Origin: Lithobates sylvaticus
Taxonomy: Eukaryota > Chordata > Amphibia > Anura > Ranidae
Reading direction: 5' to 3'
Assembly: GCA_028564925.1 (NCBI GenBank)
Contig: CM053030.1
Span: 372,770,945-372,834,944, forward strand
DNA: 64,000 nucleotides
This document shows, piece by piece, positions 1 to 11,125 of this stretch (the stretch's first letter is position 1; each line of letters starts with the position of its first letter). The notes under the pieces were generated by a model. That model did not search any database and had not been told where the DNA came from. It was given only the letters and a program-made list of their open reading frames with translations. The translations under genes were made by a program, and so were the position numbers.

Positions 1-137
1 TGTGCTAGAGTCCTGAATACAATCCAACACCAGTGCAGTGTTCTAATACCTATGAAAATGAGTGTCCTGATCACTAGCCAGCACCAATACACTGTTCTAT
101 TATTAGTGTCGGCCATAACCAGTGCCCTGATACCAGT

Positions 138-559
138 GCCTAGTGCTAAAAATAGTGCCTGCAAAGCGCCCTGAAAGAGCAGCTCCTGTCTCTCCAATGT
201 GAAAGCCCAAGGGCTTTCACACTGGAGCGGTGCGCTGGCAGGACGCTAAAAAAAGTCCTGCTAGCAGCATCTTTGGAGCGGTGAAGGGGCGGTGTGTATA
301 CCGCTCCTCCACCGCTCGTGCCCATTTGAACTCAATGGGGCAATGCGGCTATACCGCGGGCAAAGCGCTGCTGCAGCAGTGCTTTTTCTGGGTGGTTTTA
401 ACACCTTTTCAGCCGCTAGCGGGGGGTTAAAAGTGCCCCGCTAGTGGCCGCATACCTCCGCAAATTCGATGGTAAAGCGCTGCTAAAAATAGCGGCACTT
501 TACTGCCGACGCCACCCCTGCCCCAATGTGAAAGGTGGCTTAGTGTAAAAGGGGCCTAA
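138..559. mobile_element. Harbinger-type MITE, left end unclear
   Basis: The right end reads AAAGGGGCC followed by TAA, and the body (GCGGTGCGC, AGTCCTGCTAGCAGCATC, GCCGCTAGCGG) matches the complete copy at 34842-35239 almost block for block. In that copy the termini are GGCCCCTTTCACACTGGGG and TAA is the target duplication, which fits the PIF/Harbinger superfamily. Here the left terminus has decayed or been lost, so the start is approximate. It is a non-coding element; the short ORF inside it is not a gene. Confidence 0.6.
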
Positions 560-1571
560 TATATTTTTACTATGAGTGTTTGATCACTTATCAATAGTAT
601 GCCATGTACAAATGAAAATATACTCTTCACCAATATACAGTATGTATATACCTACATACATGCTAGCACTGTAACCTGCAAAATAATACAGAGGGTACCT
701 TAGAAATGTCACCTCTGAAACAGCACACTGCCTATAAATCAGGAACAAATTATATGCAGATCTCTGTGAAAATCCTACTGCTAGATTAGTGTTATACAAT
801 GAGTTTTTTTCATCATTTTAATAACAAAGTAAATAATGTAATGAAATATATTAAAGACAATTAAATTACTGAAAGCAGCACACTGTAACTGACAATAATT
901 TACATGTGACACAGAGCTGGAATTATGAATTTCATTTCACCTCTACAGTTATTAAATGCGCAAAATAGTTCTGTCTTCTTGGCCTTTGGCCCCTTTGAAC
1001 ATCCAGCATCTACGTGAAATAACTGGTAATATTTAAAGTAAAACCATAAATCACATTTATGTTACAGAATATAATAAAGCCATCATGTTGTGTGCAGTGG
1101 CGTTTTTATTAGTGCATTATTATTACCATCATTTATTTATAACGTGCCAAGAGATTCTATTACAGAATAGAAAAAAAAATAAAAAACGAATAAGCACCTT
1201 AGAGACACTATATTGACCTAATTAAAAGCATTATTCATATGCTGTCCTTTGGAGAAATGATTCTGAGGTGCAAAATAGTAATTATTGGTTATACTTCAAA
1301 ATATTAATAAGCACTGCAAATATGTTTTGCGCAAATGTGTACTTAATAAAGACTTTCCTTAATGAAAAGTTCTAGGCTAGCAATAAGCTTATTTTGGAAG
1401 ATATAAGTAAAATCATGGCAGAAGAAATCATGGCAGTCAAAAACTTTTGCTTTAGTTTTCAATACAGTGGGACAGGGTTAAAACCTGTTCATATGCTGTA
1501 TCATTTCCTTCACTTCCTGTCCTGATGATGCAAAAAGCAAGAAATATTTACAATGTGGGTGGGATGCCACT
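560..1571. other. AT-rich intergenic DNA, nothing recognised
   Basis: I see no coding pattern, terminal repeats or tandem array here. The stretch is AT-rich with stop codons in all frames and no splice-bounded open segment. Confidence 0.5.
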
Positions 1572-2335
1572 CCTAGGTAAATCCAACAAAGAGCGCAGTG
1601 CAACAAAATATATCAATAAATATAATATATAAGAAGTACACTCTTTTTCATGTGACATATACTGTATATACACACAGTGTACAATATAAAAATGAATTGT
1701 GATTAATACACCAATAAGTCCTCAAATTAAGTCCTTTCCTTTAGTGTGCTCAATACTTCCTTCTTGTGCAGTAGAGTTCCACCACCATTCACCTGAATAT
1801 ATTGACCTATAAAATAAAATAGAGTGAAGTTGCTTGATGGGTACTGTGGTATAAGGCTGTTCCTACTGGCAAGATTTGACGAGAGGAGGTGATAAGGTGG
1901 CACTGGCAAATCCGGAGACACTCTTTTTAGAAGGCAAATGAGACCCCGTAAAGGGGAATGCACATAGTGACCTATTTATGGTCAATATATTCAGGTGAGC
2001 GCGCTGTGGGAATGGTGGTGGAACTCACTTGGCTATATACTGCACAAGGACAAAGTAATTAGTGTACAGTGGACACATTCTATCATCGTAAAGGACTTAA
2101 TTTGAGTACTTATGGGTGTATTAATCACAATTAGTTTTTATATTGCACACAGATGGTGGTGAATATATGTCAAAAAAGAGTGTATTTATGATTTATTTAT
2201 TTATTTTATGTAATTTTTGATTACTTATATGTGGTGTATAAGTTAATTGTGGAAGGTTATGTTTATTAAGGGATATATTTGCACAGAGATATGTTTAGTT
2301 GCACTGCACTCTGTTGGATTTATACTTTTTTTAGG
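1572..2335. mobile_element. Long-arm fold-back element
   Basis: The two halves are inverted copies. AAATCCAACAAAGAGCGCAG near 1580 pairs with CTGCACTCTGTTGGATTT near 2305. GTGATTAATACACCAATAAG near 1700 pairs with TTATGGGTGTATTAATCAC near 2110. TCACCTGAATATATTGA near 1790 pairs with TCAATATATTCAGGTGA near 1982. The arms have diverged moderately. No ORF of note lies inside, so it is a non-autonomous snap-back element of unknown superfamily. No clear target duplication was found. Confidence 0.65.
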
Positions 2336-2410
2336 TATGGGTTTCAGTGTGAGCAACAACGCAATGGGGGTGATTTACTAAGAAGGCACTGCACCAGTTC
2401 ATACATTACA

Positions 2411-2640
2411 GGCATACCCCACTTTTAAGTACACAATGGGATATATTTACTAAAGCTGGAAAGTGCAAAATCAGGCTCACTTCTGCATAGAAATCAATGA
2501 GCTTCCAGGTTTTATTACCAAAGCTTAATTGAACAAGCTGGGGTTAGAAGCTTATTGGTTTCTATGCAGAAGTGAGCCTAATTTTGCACTTTCCAACTTT
2601 AGTAAATAAACCCCATTGTGTACTCAAAAGTGGGGTATGC
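2411..2640. mobile_element. Palindromic MITE with nested palindrome
   Basis: Outer arms (2411-2440 and 2612-2640) contain the inverted pair GGCATACCCCACTTTT and AAAAGTGGGGTATGC. Inside them a second palindrome (about 2443-2608) has arms starting TTTACTAAAGCTGGAAAG. The inner family also occurs at 16773-16916, so this is one mobile palindrome sitting in or forming part of another. Confidence 0.6.
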
Positions 2641-3286
2641 ATGTAATTGGTGCGCTGAAAAAGTCATTAATTGGACGTGCGAATAGCGATAATAAATACC
2701 CGCATATGTAAACTGCAACTGGCGCTAGGGTAACTGCGGTTTCTCATTGATAATAGCGCAATACAATTTGGTTAATTTCATCTCATTGGATGTGTCTTGT
2801 TAGGCAATTAGTAGGTGTTCTCAGTTAATTAACCCTTTTGATGCTAATCTCATTCCTATACTTACTAATATATCTTTGAAATATGTTTTTTTAATTTTTT
2901 TCCCCAAATCGTTCAATTCATTACAGAAAACAGAGAAGTGTTTCAAAACCCATTAAATCAATATTTTCAGATCTTGATCTTAATGTGACCATACACTGCA
3001 ATCAGTTAGATCTTAAATAAATAAGATTTAGTGCAAGAGCCGGTTTGATTTCCTATAATTTGAATTAATTGTTCAAGTGCATCTTCCTATTGCCTATTTT
3101 GCCTGAATATCAAGTAGTAGAGAGATTGGCCAATAAGATTGCATAGGGCATGACCATCTTAAGTGCCAAATTTGGAATGTAGATGTGCCATGACCCACTT
3201 GTATTTTCCTAACTATATGTCTTGGGCATTATACAAGGCACATGAAAAAAATAATTTTTTTCAAGACATGCTAGAGTGATCAGGAA
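2641..3286. other. AT-rich intergenic DNA
   Basis: No gene, terminal repeat or tandem array is visible in this stretch. Confidence 0.4.
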
Positions 3287-3422
3287 TCTTCAAACTACAG
3301 CTCTCCAGCTGTTGCGGAACTACACATTCCATGAGGCTTTGTAAAACTCTGACATTCACAGACATGACTAGGCATGATGGGAATTGTAGTTCCTGAACAA
3401 CTGGAGGGCCGTAGTTTGAAGA
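3287..3422. mobile_element. Short palindromic MITE
   Basis: The ends are inverted copies: TCTTCAAACTACAGCTCTCC at the left and GGAGGGCCGTAGTTTGAAGA at the right, followed inward by GCGGAACTACA and TGTAGTTCCTGAACA. The element is about 136 bp and non-coding. I recall the same family from other vertebrate genomes, but its superfamily cannot be fixed from one copy. Confidence 0.65.
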
Positions 3423-3521
3423 CCACTGTCATAGACCATTATTATGCCTCCAGAATTAGGAGTGTGGCATCTACCCAACTTCTCTCTGCTGGTGGACACA
3501 AGAACCTACATGTATGGATGG

Positions 3522-3529
3522 ATATATAT

Positions 3530-3592
<63 letters not shown>
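3522..3592. repeat. (TA)n/(CA)n microsatellite
   Basis: About 70 bp of alternating CA and TA dinucleotides. The ORFs crossing it on both strands translate to TH/YI repeats and are artefacts. Confidence 0.95.
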
Positions 3593-4269
3593 ATGAAGCA
3601 GGAAGCAATATACATTGGCCCGGAAGTGAATCTGTACACAGGAAGTAGGTGTGTGTTTTGAGGCCAAATCATTAGGACATACACACATGACCCACACAAA
3701 CACCACCCCATGTAAAAATAACTTAAAAATTATCTTAATTTGCAAATAAGGATCATATCTTCCTCAGAGAACAGTGAGCGGGGCATGGCGGTGGGAAGAA
3801 ATTCACAGCAGGACAAGCAGCTTCAAGGTTGGGCGTGATGTCATTCTGCCACTTCCGGAACCAGATATGCGCCACGGGTACATACCTCTGTGCACACAGC
3901 AGTTGCGCATCTCACATACAAAGCGGTCGCGCATCTAGATGCATATGGCGCATCTAGCTGCAGGAACACAATTTTTTTTTATAATTAATAGTAAAGCAGA
4001 TGCATATATTCAGGACTGGACTAACAAATGTTTCTAGTGAAAGGTAACTGTTTTTTTCTATTAAACAAGGTCTAAATGGGCCATTGACATGCATCACAGT
4101 TGAACTTAGGAATGTGTCTTTGCAAAGTTAAACTAAATGAAATCCTTTCTTATTTTTGCTTGGGGATAGAGTGCAGAGGGATTAGAAGTCTTTTACATTT
4201 TTGGGGATGTCTGCACCCCTGATAGGGTAAAGACACCTCCCAAATTTTGTCAGTTTCTCCTCCAATTTA

Positions 4270-4807
4270 TTCACTTCTTGTCACATAGCCAAACAGGAAG
4301 TGAGGGTAAAACCCTACCAATGTCTTTCCTTGGGGACACACAGGTCAATCTAAATAGTTTCCCCATTAGGTAAATTGTACTCTAGCATTTTACTGTGTAC
4401 ACCCCAAATTATTAGGTATCTTGGATTTTGGGGTTTATTTACTAAAGGCAAATCCACTTTGCAGTACAAGTGCACTTGGAAGTGCAGTTGCTGGAGATCC
4501 GAGGGGGACATGCAAGCAAGGGGGACATGCAACCAAAATAAAAAAAACAGCATCTTTGCTTCTACATGATTGGATGATAAAATCACCAGTGCTTCCCCTT
4601 ATATTTACAGCGAGTGCCATTGTATTGCAGAGTGGATTTGCCTTTAATAAACCCCAACATACCTAATAATTTGGGGTGTACACAACAAAGTGCTAGAGTG
4701 CAATTTTCTTAATGGGCACATTAGTTAGATTGACCTGTGTGTCCCCAAGGAAAGACATTGGTAGGGTTTTACCCTCACTTCCTGCTTGGCTATGTGACCG
4801 GAAGTGA
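4270..4807. mobile_element. Fold-back element with an inner MITE
   Basis: Arms of about 160 bp (4271-4427 and 4657-4807) are close inverted copies: CCTTGGGGACACACAGGTCA on the left pairs with TGACCTGTGTGTCCCCAAGG on the right, and CACCCCAAATTATTAGGTAT with the reverse. Between the arms lies a shorter palindrome (about 4428-4656) with ends TTTGGGGTTTATTTACTAAA and TTTAATAAACCCCAA. The whole can form one long hairpin. It is non-coding. Confidence 0.7.
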
Positions 4808-4945
4808 AGCCAATTTTCAGAAAAGGGACACATAGCCCAACCTAAAACAGACAAGCAGGGGTTCTAACACTCACTTGGTTTCTCCCAAATGCCCACAATT
4901 AGAATAGGATTGTCTTGAGCTTGATTTTAGCTCAGCGCTCTAAAT

Positions 4946-5084
4946 CAGTGGTTCTCAACCCTGTCCTTAAGTACCCACAACAGGCCATGTTTGCAGGTTT
5001 TCCTTCATCTTGCACAGGTGCTTTAAATCAGAGTCAATGGCTTGGTATTTTGGACGATAAATTCCCAAAACATGTCCTGTTGGG
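4946..5084. mobile_element. MITE fragment (TGGTTCTCAACCCTGTCC family)
   Basis: The left end CAGTGGTTCTCAACCCTGTC and the inner right-end motif AACATGTCCTGTTGGG match a dispersed palindromic element family I associate with frogs and fishes. The right terminus, which should mirror the left, is missing, so this is a 3'-truncated copy. Confidence 0.5.
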
Positions 5085-5199
5085 ACAAAACACATAAAAC
5101 AAAAAATTGCTACAAATTTTATTGCTCAACAATACAGGACTTGGAAAAGAGCAAGGAAAGCAAAATACACATGTATGTTAATTTGAGACACTAACAGAA

Positions 5200-6830
5200 T
5201 ATGTTATATATCAAAGAGTACATAGGAGAAGGAATGGACTTTATAGGCACCAATAGTAAAAATATATACAAATTTATTAAACAAAGAAATACAAAAAATA
5301 GTAGTCATATTAAAACCATTGTCAAGTATATTAAATGCATACAAAATTTCTAACATTGTCATTAACCCTGGGATGGACTGATGAAATGATACATTGCAGC
5401 AAATACTGTAATGCTATGTAGTATACAGTAGAACGCTTTGCTCAACTAGTTTCGCAAATTAATGCTTCATCGGGAGCTTGATAGCTGTTCTAAGAAAGGG
5501 AAGAAAGACATAGAATAAATATTCAAGTAACAGAGATAATTACATATAGAGCTCTGTAATTACAGTCATTTTCAAAAAAATCTGTTTCAGTGTGTTTTAG
5601 CAGCAAGTGTCCCAAGGTCAGCACAGGTAAAACTCCCAGAGGTGATCACATTGTAGAGTGAGAGAAGGAGCGTGAGGGTGTATCCAGTAATCATGGCTAT
5701 ATAGAAAGTAATAACATATGTTTTATTTGGAAATAGAGAAGGATTGATAAATTAGTTGGAGACAGGCCGTGCATGCTAGCAGCTAAAATAGGTAGGTAAC
5801 AGAATGAGAGGGATGGAAACAAGATGAGATACCGCACCCACACATACACCAAAACGATGCCTGTATGGAGCCTACCTTTATATAAAGACTAGTTAGATAT
5901 AGGCTTGCTTCAAGTAGGCCATAATGGGATACATGGTAGGAAGGAATCAAAAATAGTCCTGGATAGATCAAGGGCCCATAAAAGCGAGAAAGAGAGGGCC
6001 AGGCCATCAAATAGAAATTATATATGCCGTAGGTATATAGAGCGACTATAAATACATCTTACCATGCCAGTAGTAAAAGCACAGCAACTCCTATAATAGT
6101 TGTAAACAGGATTTTCTTGAAGGGGCAATGAAAAACGCAGGTATCTATCAGAGGGGGTTGGTCAGTGTTCATACATCCGTTCCATAACCCAGACACATAG
6201 TATGAGAGGGCGTACATCTATAGTGACACAAAAAGTAGAGGCTAAGGCTAACAAGGCTGATAGCAGTATCGCAACCACAAGGGCCAACAACAGATTAAGT
6301 AGAGCTAAAGTAAAAAGTACTTACCAGAGTAAATGGGAATATAGAGTATACCAGCAGACCTCAGACACAGACGTGCTGCTGTCTGTGATGACCGCCTTAA
6401 TAGGGAGCTGAATAAGCCGCCCTAATATACACCCTAGGCAGGTGTGCGGTTTAATCACCACAACACCTGACTCGGCCAGGGGTGTAGGTCCGCCCAAGGA
6501 GTGCGCCAGTGTGCGCAGGCGCCAGATGGAGCACATCGCGGAACGCACGCGCAGTGCGTCAATAGCCGCATAGCAAGGCGGCATAGACCCGGCTCAGAGC
6601 CAATACGAAATATGGCCACTAAGCCTAGTCGGCGCTATTACGCATGCCCGACGATGGATACTAGGCCATAGCGCAAATGCTGGCCCAGTCAAGGGTAGGA
6701 TCCCAGGGCGCCCCAGCGATCCCTCCCCCTAGCGGTGGATGACCCCACCAACATCCACCAAAGTGTCAAAGTATTAACTAGATAGTAAAAGACAAAAAGA
6801 CAGGATGAAAGGGGTATAAACTAACAGAAT
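5200..6830 (-). mobile_element. Possible Penelope-related tail (minus strand)
   Basis: Read on the minus strand, this stretch runs from a GC-rich block with GCGC-containing motifs (6720-6460) through AT-rich sequence to a hammerhead-like motif (5440-5477) and then a further AT-rich end. The same order (GC-rich block, AT-rich spacer, hammerhead-like motif, tail) follows the reverse transcriptase ORF of the Penelope-like element at 24.0-27.9 kb. No RT coding is present, so it would be a truncated or non-autonomous copy. The assignment rests on layout, not on sequence identity; it could be an unrelated repeat. Confidence 0.35.
5440..5477 (-). ncRNA. Degenerate hammerhead-ribozyme-like motif
   Basis: On the minus strand: GCTC, then CCGATGAA, a GCA/TGC stem, GAAA, CTAG, TT, then GAGC. 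The outer GCTC/GAGC pair forms stem I. The core is one base off the hammerhead consensus CUGANGA and carries one extra base before stem II, as do the other copies in this window. The hexamer ACTAGT after GAA is self-complementary, giving a two-pair stem III. Activity is not implied. Confidence 0.35.
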
Positions 6831-8212
6831 ATGGTTTTGAGGTCTGACCATTTTGCAGAGGAAATTAACAGGAGTTAAAAGGACTGCACCCACAAACGGA
6901 CAGTCTCTTAAGGATTTTAACATTTAGTAGTCCCAACAACCTGAGGAAGATTTTGCAAAATAATGCAGCACAGACAATTAAATAAAAGTGAAACTGACAA
7001 CCTACAAACGACACACATTGACAACAAATGTCAAAAATATTTCAGGGAAAAATATCCCCCCCCCCCCCCCAAAAAAAATACTTGCTCTAAAACACATCTG
7101 TTTTGCAAAGACATAACAAACAAAATACACACACACACACACTTAAGTTCACCCAGTGTAGAGACATTACTTAAAAGTGGGTACACCTGTAGAGGATGTC
7201 CTTAAATTACTAACCCAAAAAACACACTCTCTGAGCATGCCCAGAAAAATCCAAGTGCTGTTCACACACAAAAAGCACAAAAAAAAGCCCAAAGTCCCTG
7301 AGCATGCCCAGACCAACCCAAATGTATAGCTAGCACAAAATAAGCCACCTCCCTGTCCAAAATTAATTCAGCATGCTACAAAATTACAGATGGGACAAAC
7401 ACCCCTGGTCCGGAAAAAACAAAGAGCCTAACATGGTCAAAAGTTATACAACAAATACGATTGCAGTCTATGGGAATTCTGCATTTTGTTAATTCTGCTA
7501 GTCCTCACTTGGCTGGCTTATATTCTAGTTATTGGCCTTAAAATGGGTATGGGGCCCTCGTCCCACCCTGAGGGACACATATCAATGTCACCAATTTGGA
7601 CAACCCCAAAAACTAAACAAGGAGAAGTGCCTCTAAAAATGCAAAATTGCTTAAAAGCTAATAACTTGGGTGGGGACGCTTACTCTGTCTGTAAAGTGAT
7701 GCATCTGTAGCATGTATCCAAAATGCTGCTTCAAAGATGTACGGCTTTAGAGAAAACTTACAAATCTACATTGAAGCTGCAAGATTTTAACCCCCCCCCC
7801 AAAAAAAATAGCCTTCCCCCCAATACATACAAGGCCATTTGGGTCTGTTAAGGCTTAAAATGAGAACCCCACATGAAAAATACCACCCAAACTAAACAAA
7901 TATTGTGCCCCTCCCACACACTAACAAAGCCCTTGCCAAACACACAGCACTGTGGCCACATTCTGGAGCTTTCCTCCTGTTACTCCCTTAATTGCGTTAT
8001 ACAGCATTTTACCAAATACAAGCTCCCAATATAGGGAATGTTACAGAAGGCTTGTGTGGAGGCTCCATCTGTCTTTCAGAGGCGCAACCATAAAGCGTGC
8101 TTGGCTGTGACTGAATGTACCATCACTTGTACTAGGTCTATTGAAGCCTCCGGTCAGCTGTCAGGTTCAACTCCTCCAGAACCGTGTTAAATCCTGCAGG
8201 TATCAGTTTGAA
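6831..8212. other. Non-coding stretch with C/A homopolymers
   Basis: Contains two C-runs followed by A-runs (7049-7080 and 7791-7810) and a short CA run near 7130. No coding signal or bounded element was recognised. Confidence 0.4.
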
Positions 8213-8693
8213 TTAAAAGAGAAGTATGGGTTTGTTTTTTCCCCCAATTTATACTTACCTAGGTGGATGCAGCATCGGTCCGATCCTGCATCTGTCCCCC
8301 GACGTCTCTGCACTGAGAACTGAGCAATCGAACATTGCCAATCACTCGGTTCTCCCGGCTCCCCGAGCAGAGAGCTGCTGCCTATCAATCAGCAGCTCTC
8401 TTGCTCTGCTCCTCCACGCTCACTGGAACGCTGAGCTTTGGAAGGGTGGGGAGCGGCCATCTCAGCGGCTCGCTGAGAGGCTGAGACGGCTATCAGTCCA
8501 GGCACCTGGCGGATCCAGGCTCCCAGAGTCGGGATGATGCGGTGCCTGGATTGATATTGGTGACATCAGCAGAGAGTGGACTTCAGACCACTCTATGCTG
8601 AAAATGTGTCACAAGAGTGCAAAATGAATTGCACTCCTGTGACCCATAGGAGAAGCCCAACCAAACGAGCTCAGGCTGGTCTTCTCCTTTTAA
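8213..8693. mobile_element. TTAA-flanked MITE
   Basis: TTAA at 8213-8216 is followed by AAGAGAAGTATGGG; the right end is CTTCTCC followed by TTTTAA with TTAA at 8690-8693, giving short inverted termini TTAAAAG(G)AGAAG. The interior is GC-rich and contains TACTTACCT near the left end, a feature shared by other TTAA elements here. TTAA duplication suggests piggyBac-type (or Kolobok) mobilisation. Non-coding. Confidence 0.6.
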
Positions 8694-10499
8694 GGCTATT
8701 TCTTAATGCTTTAAACACTGAAGTTAACGCTGTTGATAAATAAGCCACAGTGTAGACTCTCTTCAAGTCTGAGGGCCAGTTCACTACAATTTATGAATTG
8801 AGGATGTCTTTCTGCATGCATATTTTTCAAGTGTTCTGGTGCTTTTTCAATGCGTTTTGCCATGTTCCACATGCATTCAATACAGAAAAAATGCAACATG
8901 TTCTACTTTAGTTGACTGTACTGGAACACACTGCACGGATGTGAACTAGTCCATTGGAGTCCAAGGTAAACACTGTTCATGCATTTTTGACGCAGAATAA
9001 AAATGCACTGGACTGCATCTGGTGTGAACCAGCCTTAAGTTCACTTTTCAATCCATAGAACCCCTAAAGGTATTGAAAGGCAAAGACACTTGCATGCCAG
9101 AAGCTGGATGACCCCATAAACTCATGGAAGTGTGTTGCTTAAACCTGTATCAGCCATCTTCATTGGATAAAGCTGAGAGAACCTGTACTCTACTGTAAAT
9201 TGGTCTTCTTATCAAGTCTCTCCTATTCTTTATCAATGAGCTTTTAACTCACTATCATGAGTGACTGAGTTATTTTTTCACATTTGGAAATATCTGTATG
9301 CTTTTTTCCATGGTTGGGCCTGGGTAGTAAAGGGACCAATGAGATTGAAATCAAAAGTATGATTTTTTTTTTGTCTTACCTGTGGCATGGATATTTTCTG
9401 CATACTTTCCACTACAGCCTCCTAAATATATGCTTTGAAATTTGTGCATCTGCTTCCTTATCCACTCTCACTATAACTAATCCACACAAATGAATTTCCC
9501 ATTACTGTAAACTGCATGCAGGTCCAACATGCACCCCGAGCTGGGCAAGACATTTCCCTTTTGCGCTGATATAAACACATGTGAGCCATTGCCACACAAG
9601 CTGCTTGAGGAGCAGGAAAGCCACTGAGGAATGCAGATTGTCCTGGTCAGGAGATGACCGATGGTGGGTCTTATGTTGCGTTTAGGGCTTCTGCTCCTAA
9701 AATAATGCAAAACCCCATACTTTACATTCCTTGAGTAATCTTTTAAAAACATGTCCCATGTTGCCCCTATACATTTCCCTAGTTTTTTGTGCCAATGACA
9801 GGTGTGGTGAGCTTATATCTTTACAAAATAAAGGCACACTGTCCCTTTTAGACCCATCTGCTTTGATCCACTTCCTTCAGAGGCAATAGCAGGTGAGGTC
9901 AGGTAGCACTCCCAGGGGCAGACAGGAGACACAAAATCTGAGACAAAAACAGACAGTCAAACCTCCAGGAGCACACAGCACAGGAGGGAACAAATAGCAA
10001 CAAGTCTTTACTTCACAAAAGAAAAACTGTCAGGACTGCAGATAGAAAGGAAGAGAAGCCAGTCCCTCTGCCGGCTTCTAAGACTGTTTACGCTGTTGTT
10101 TGGTGACTGGCAATCACTATCCCACACCACCCTATCTCCCCGCCCTCTGTGACATCATCCATAGCCACTCTCAGACTAAAAACAAAGCCAGGAGAGCAGT
10201 GCGGCTGCTGCCTATACAAGGCAGGAAAAAACCCAAGGCGGAGGCAAATTATGACATTGCAGAGCTCACTAATACCATACCTGTACAATATCTGTGCTGT
10301 TTAAGCAACATTGCCTGTGGCCCGACACACAGGGCACATTTCAGGAAGGTTTACATCCAACATTATGGGTCTTCCAAACTCCAGGAGTAAAAGAGAGAGA
10401 TTGGGACTCCATAGTGAGCACATCACTTCCATCCCTATTAAACTTTGAGGAAAAGGGGAAATTTTGGGAAATTTGGGACTTTGAATAAGATGTGTGTTT
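8694..10499. other. Non-coding stretch, no bounded element recognised
   Basis: No convincing coding region. Segments around 8930-9035 and 9880-10010 look repeat-like, but I could not define their ends. Confidence 0.35.
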
Positions 10500-11125
10500 G
10501 CAAAAAATAAATATATTACATTATCAAATAGGGTTTATTCATAAAAATGCATTGGACAAGGTACATAGCAGATATGACTAGCTGATAGGCATATAATACA
10601 TATAGAAGAAATATATTATTGCACAAGCTAAAAATCCAAAGAGCATTGTAATATACAAACATGATTGAGTAAAGACTGCATTAATAAGCTTGACGCGTTT
10701 CGTGGGTACATTCCACTCCTTCAGAAGCAAATGCAGAATTCATGTCTATAAAAAAATATATATATCCAAGATTACTCTGATGAATTAAATAAGGATGTAG
10801 GGGAAGGAAAAAACCCAAACACCCCAAATGACTTACTAAACAACTCTAAAAATGGTCATGTGATGGCAAAGCCAGCTGGTACATGAAGGCCGGGACAAAT
10901 CCCCACCGGGAGCTGGGGGGGGGCGTCAGTCTGCAGGCAGCCAAGGCGGAGAACACCACACTCCAGGGGAGCAAGGAAATGTGTAACAGGGTGAGCTGCA
11001 GGAAGATGTCTGCGGACAGCTCCAATCTATGTGAAATATAACAACGTGATCAACAGAGACAAAGACTCAGAATGTTGGATGTAAACCTTCCTGAGAGGCT
11101 GAACCTGGGGGGGGGGGGGGGGTGC
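10500..11125 (-). mobile_element. Repeat with hammerhead-like motif (minus strand)
   Basis: On the minus strand a GC-rich block near 10960-10880 (interrupted by C-runs) precedes AT-rich sequence, then the hammerhead-like motif at 10736-10676 and an AT-rich end near 10500. This is the same order as in the 24-28 kb Penelope-like element and the 5.2-6.8 kb repeat. No ORF is present. Boundaries are approximate. Confidence 0.35.
10676..10736 (-). ncRNA. Hammerhead-ribozyme-like motif, best outer stem
   Basis: On the minus strand the parts are, in order: CTGCATT, T, GCTT, CTGAAGGA, GTGG, loop, CCAC, GAAA, CGCG, TC, AAGC, TTATT, AATGCAG. GCTT pairs with AAGC and CTGCATT with AATGCAG, giving an 11-pair stem I with an internal loop; GTGG pairs with CCAC as stem II; ACGCGT gives a minimal stem III. 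The core has one base more than the consensus CUGANGA. The folding pattern is seen directly; self-cleavage is inference and may have been lost. Confidence 0.5.
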
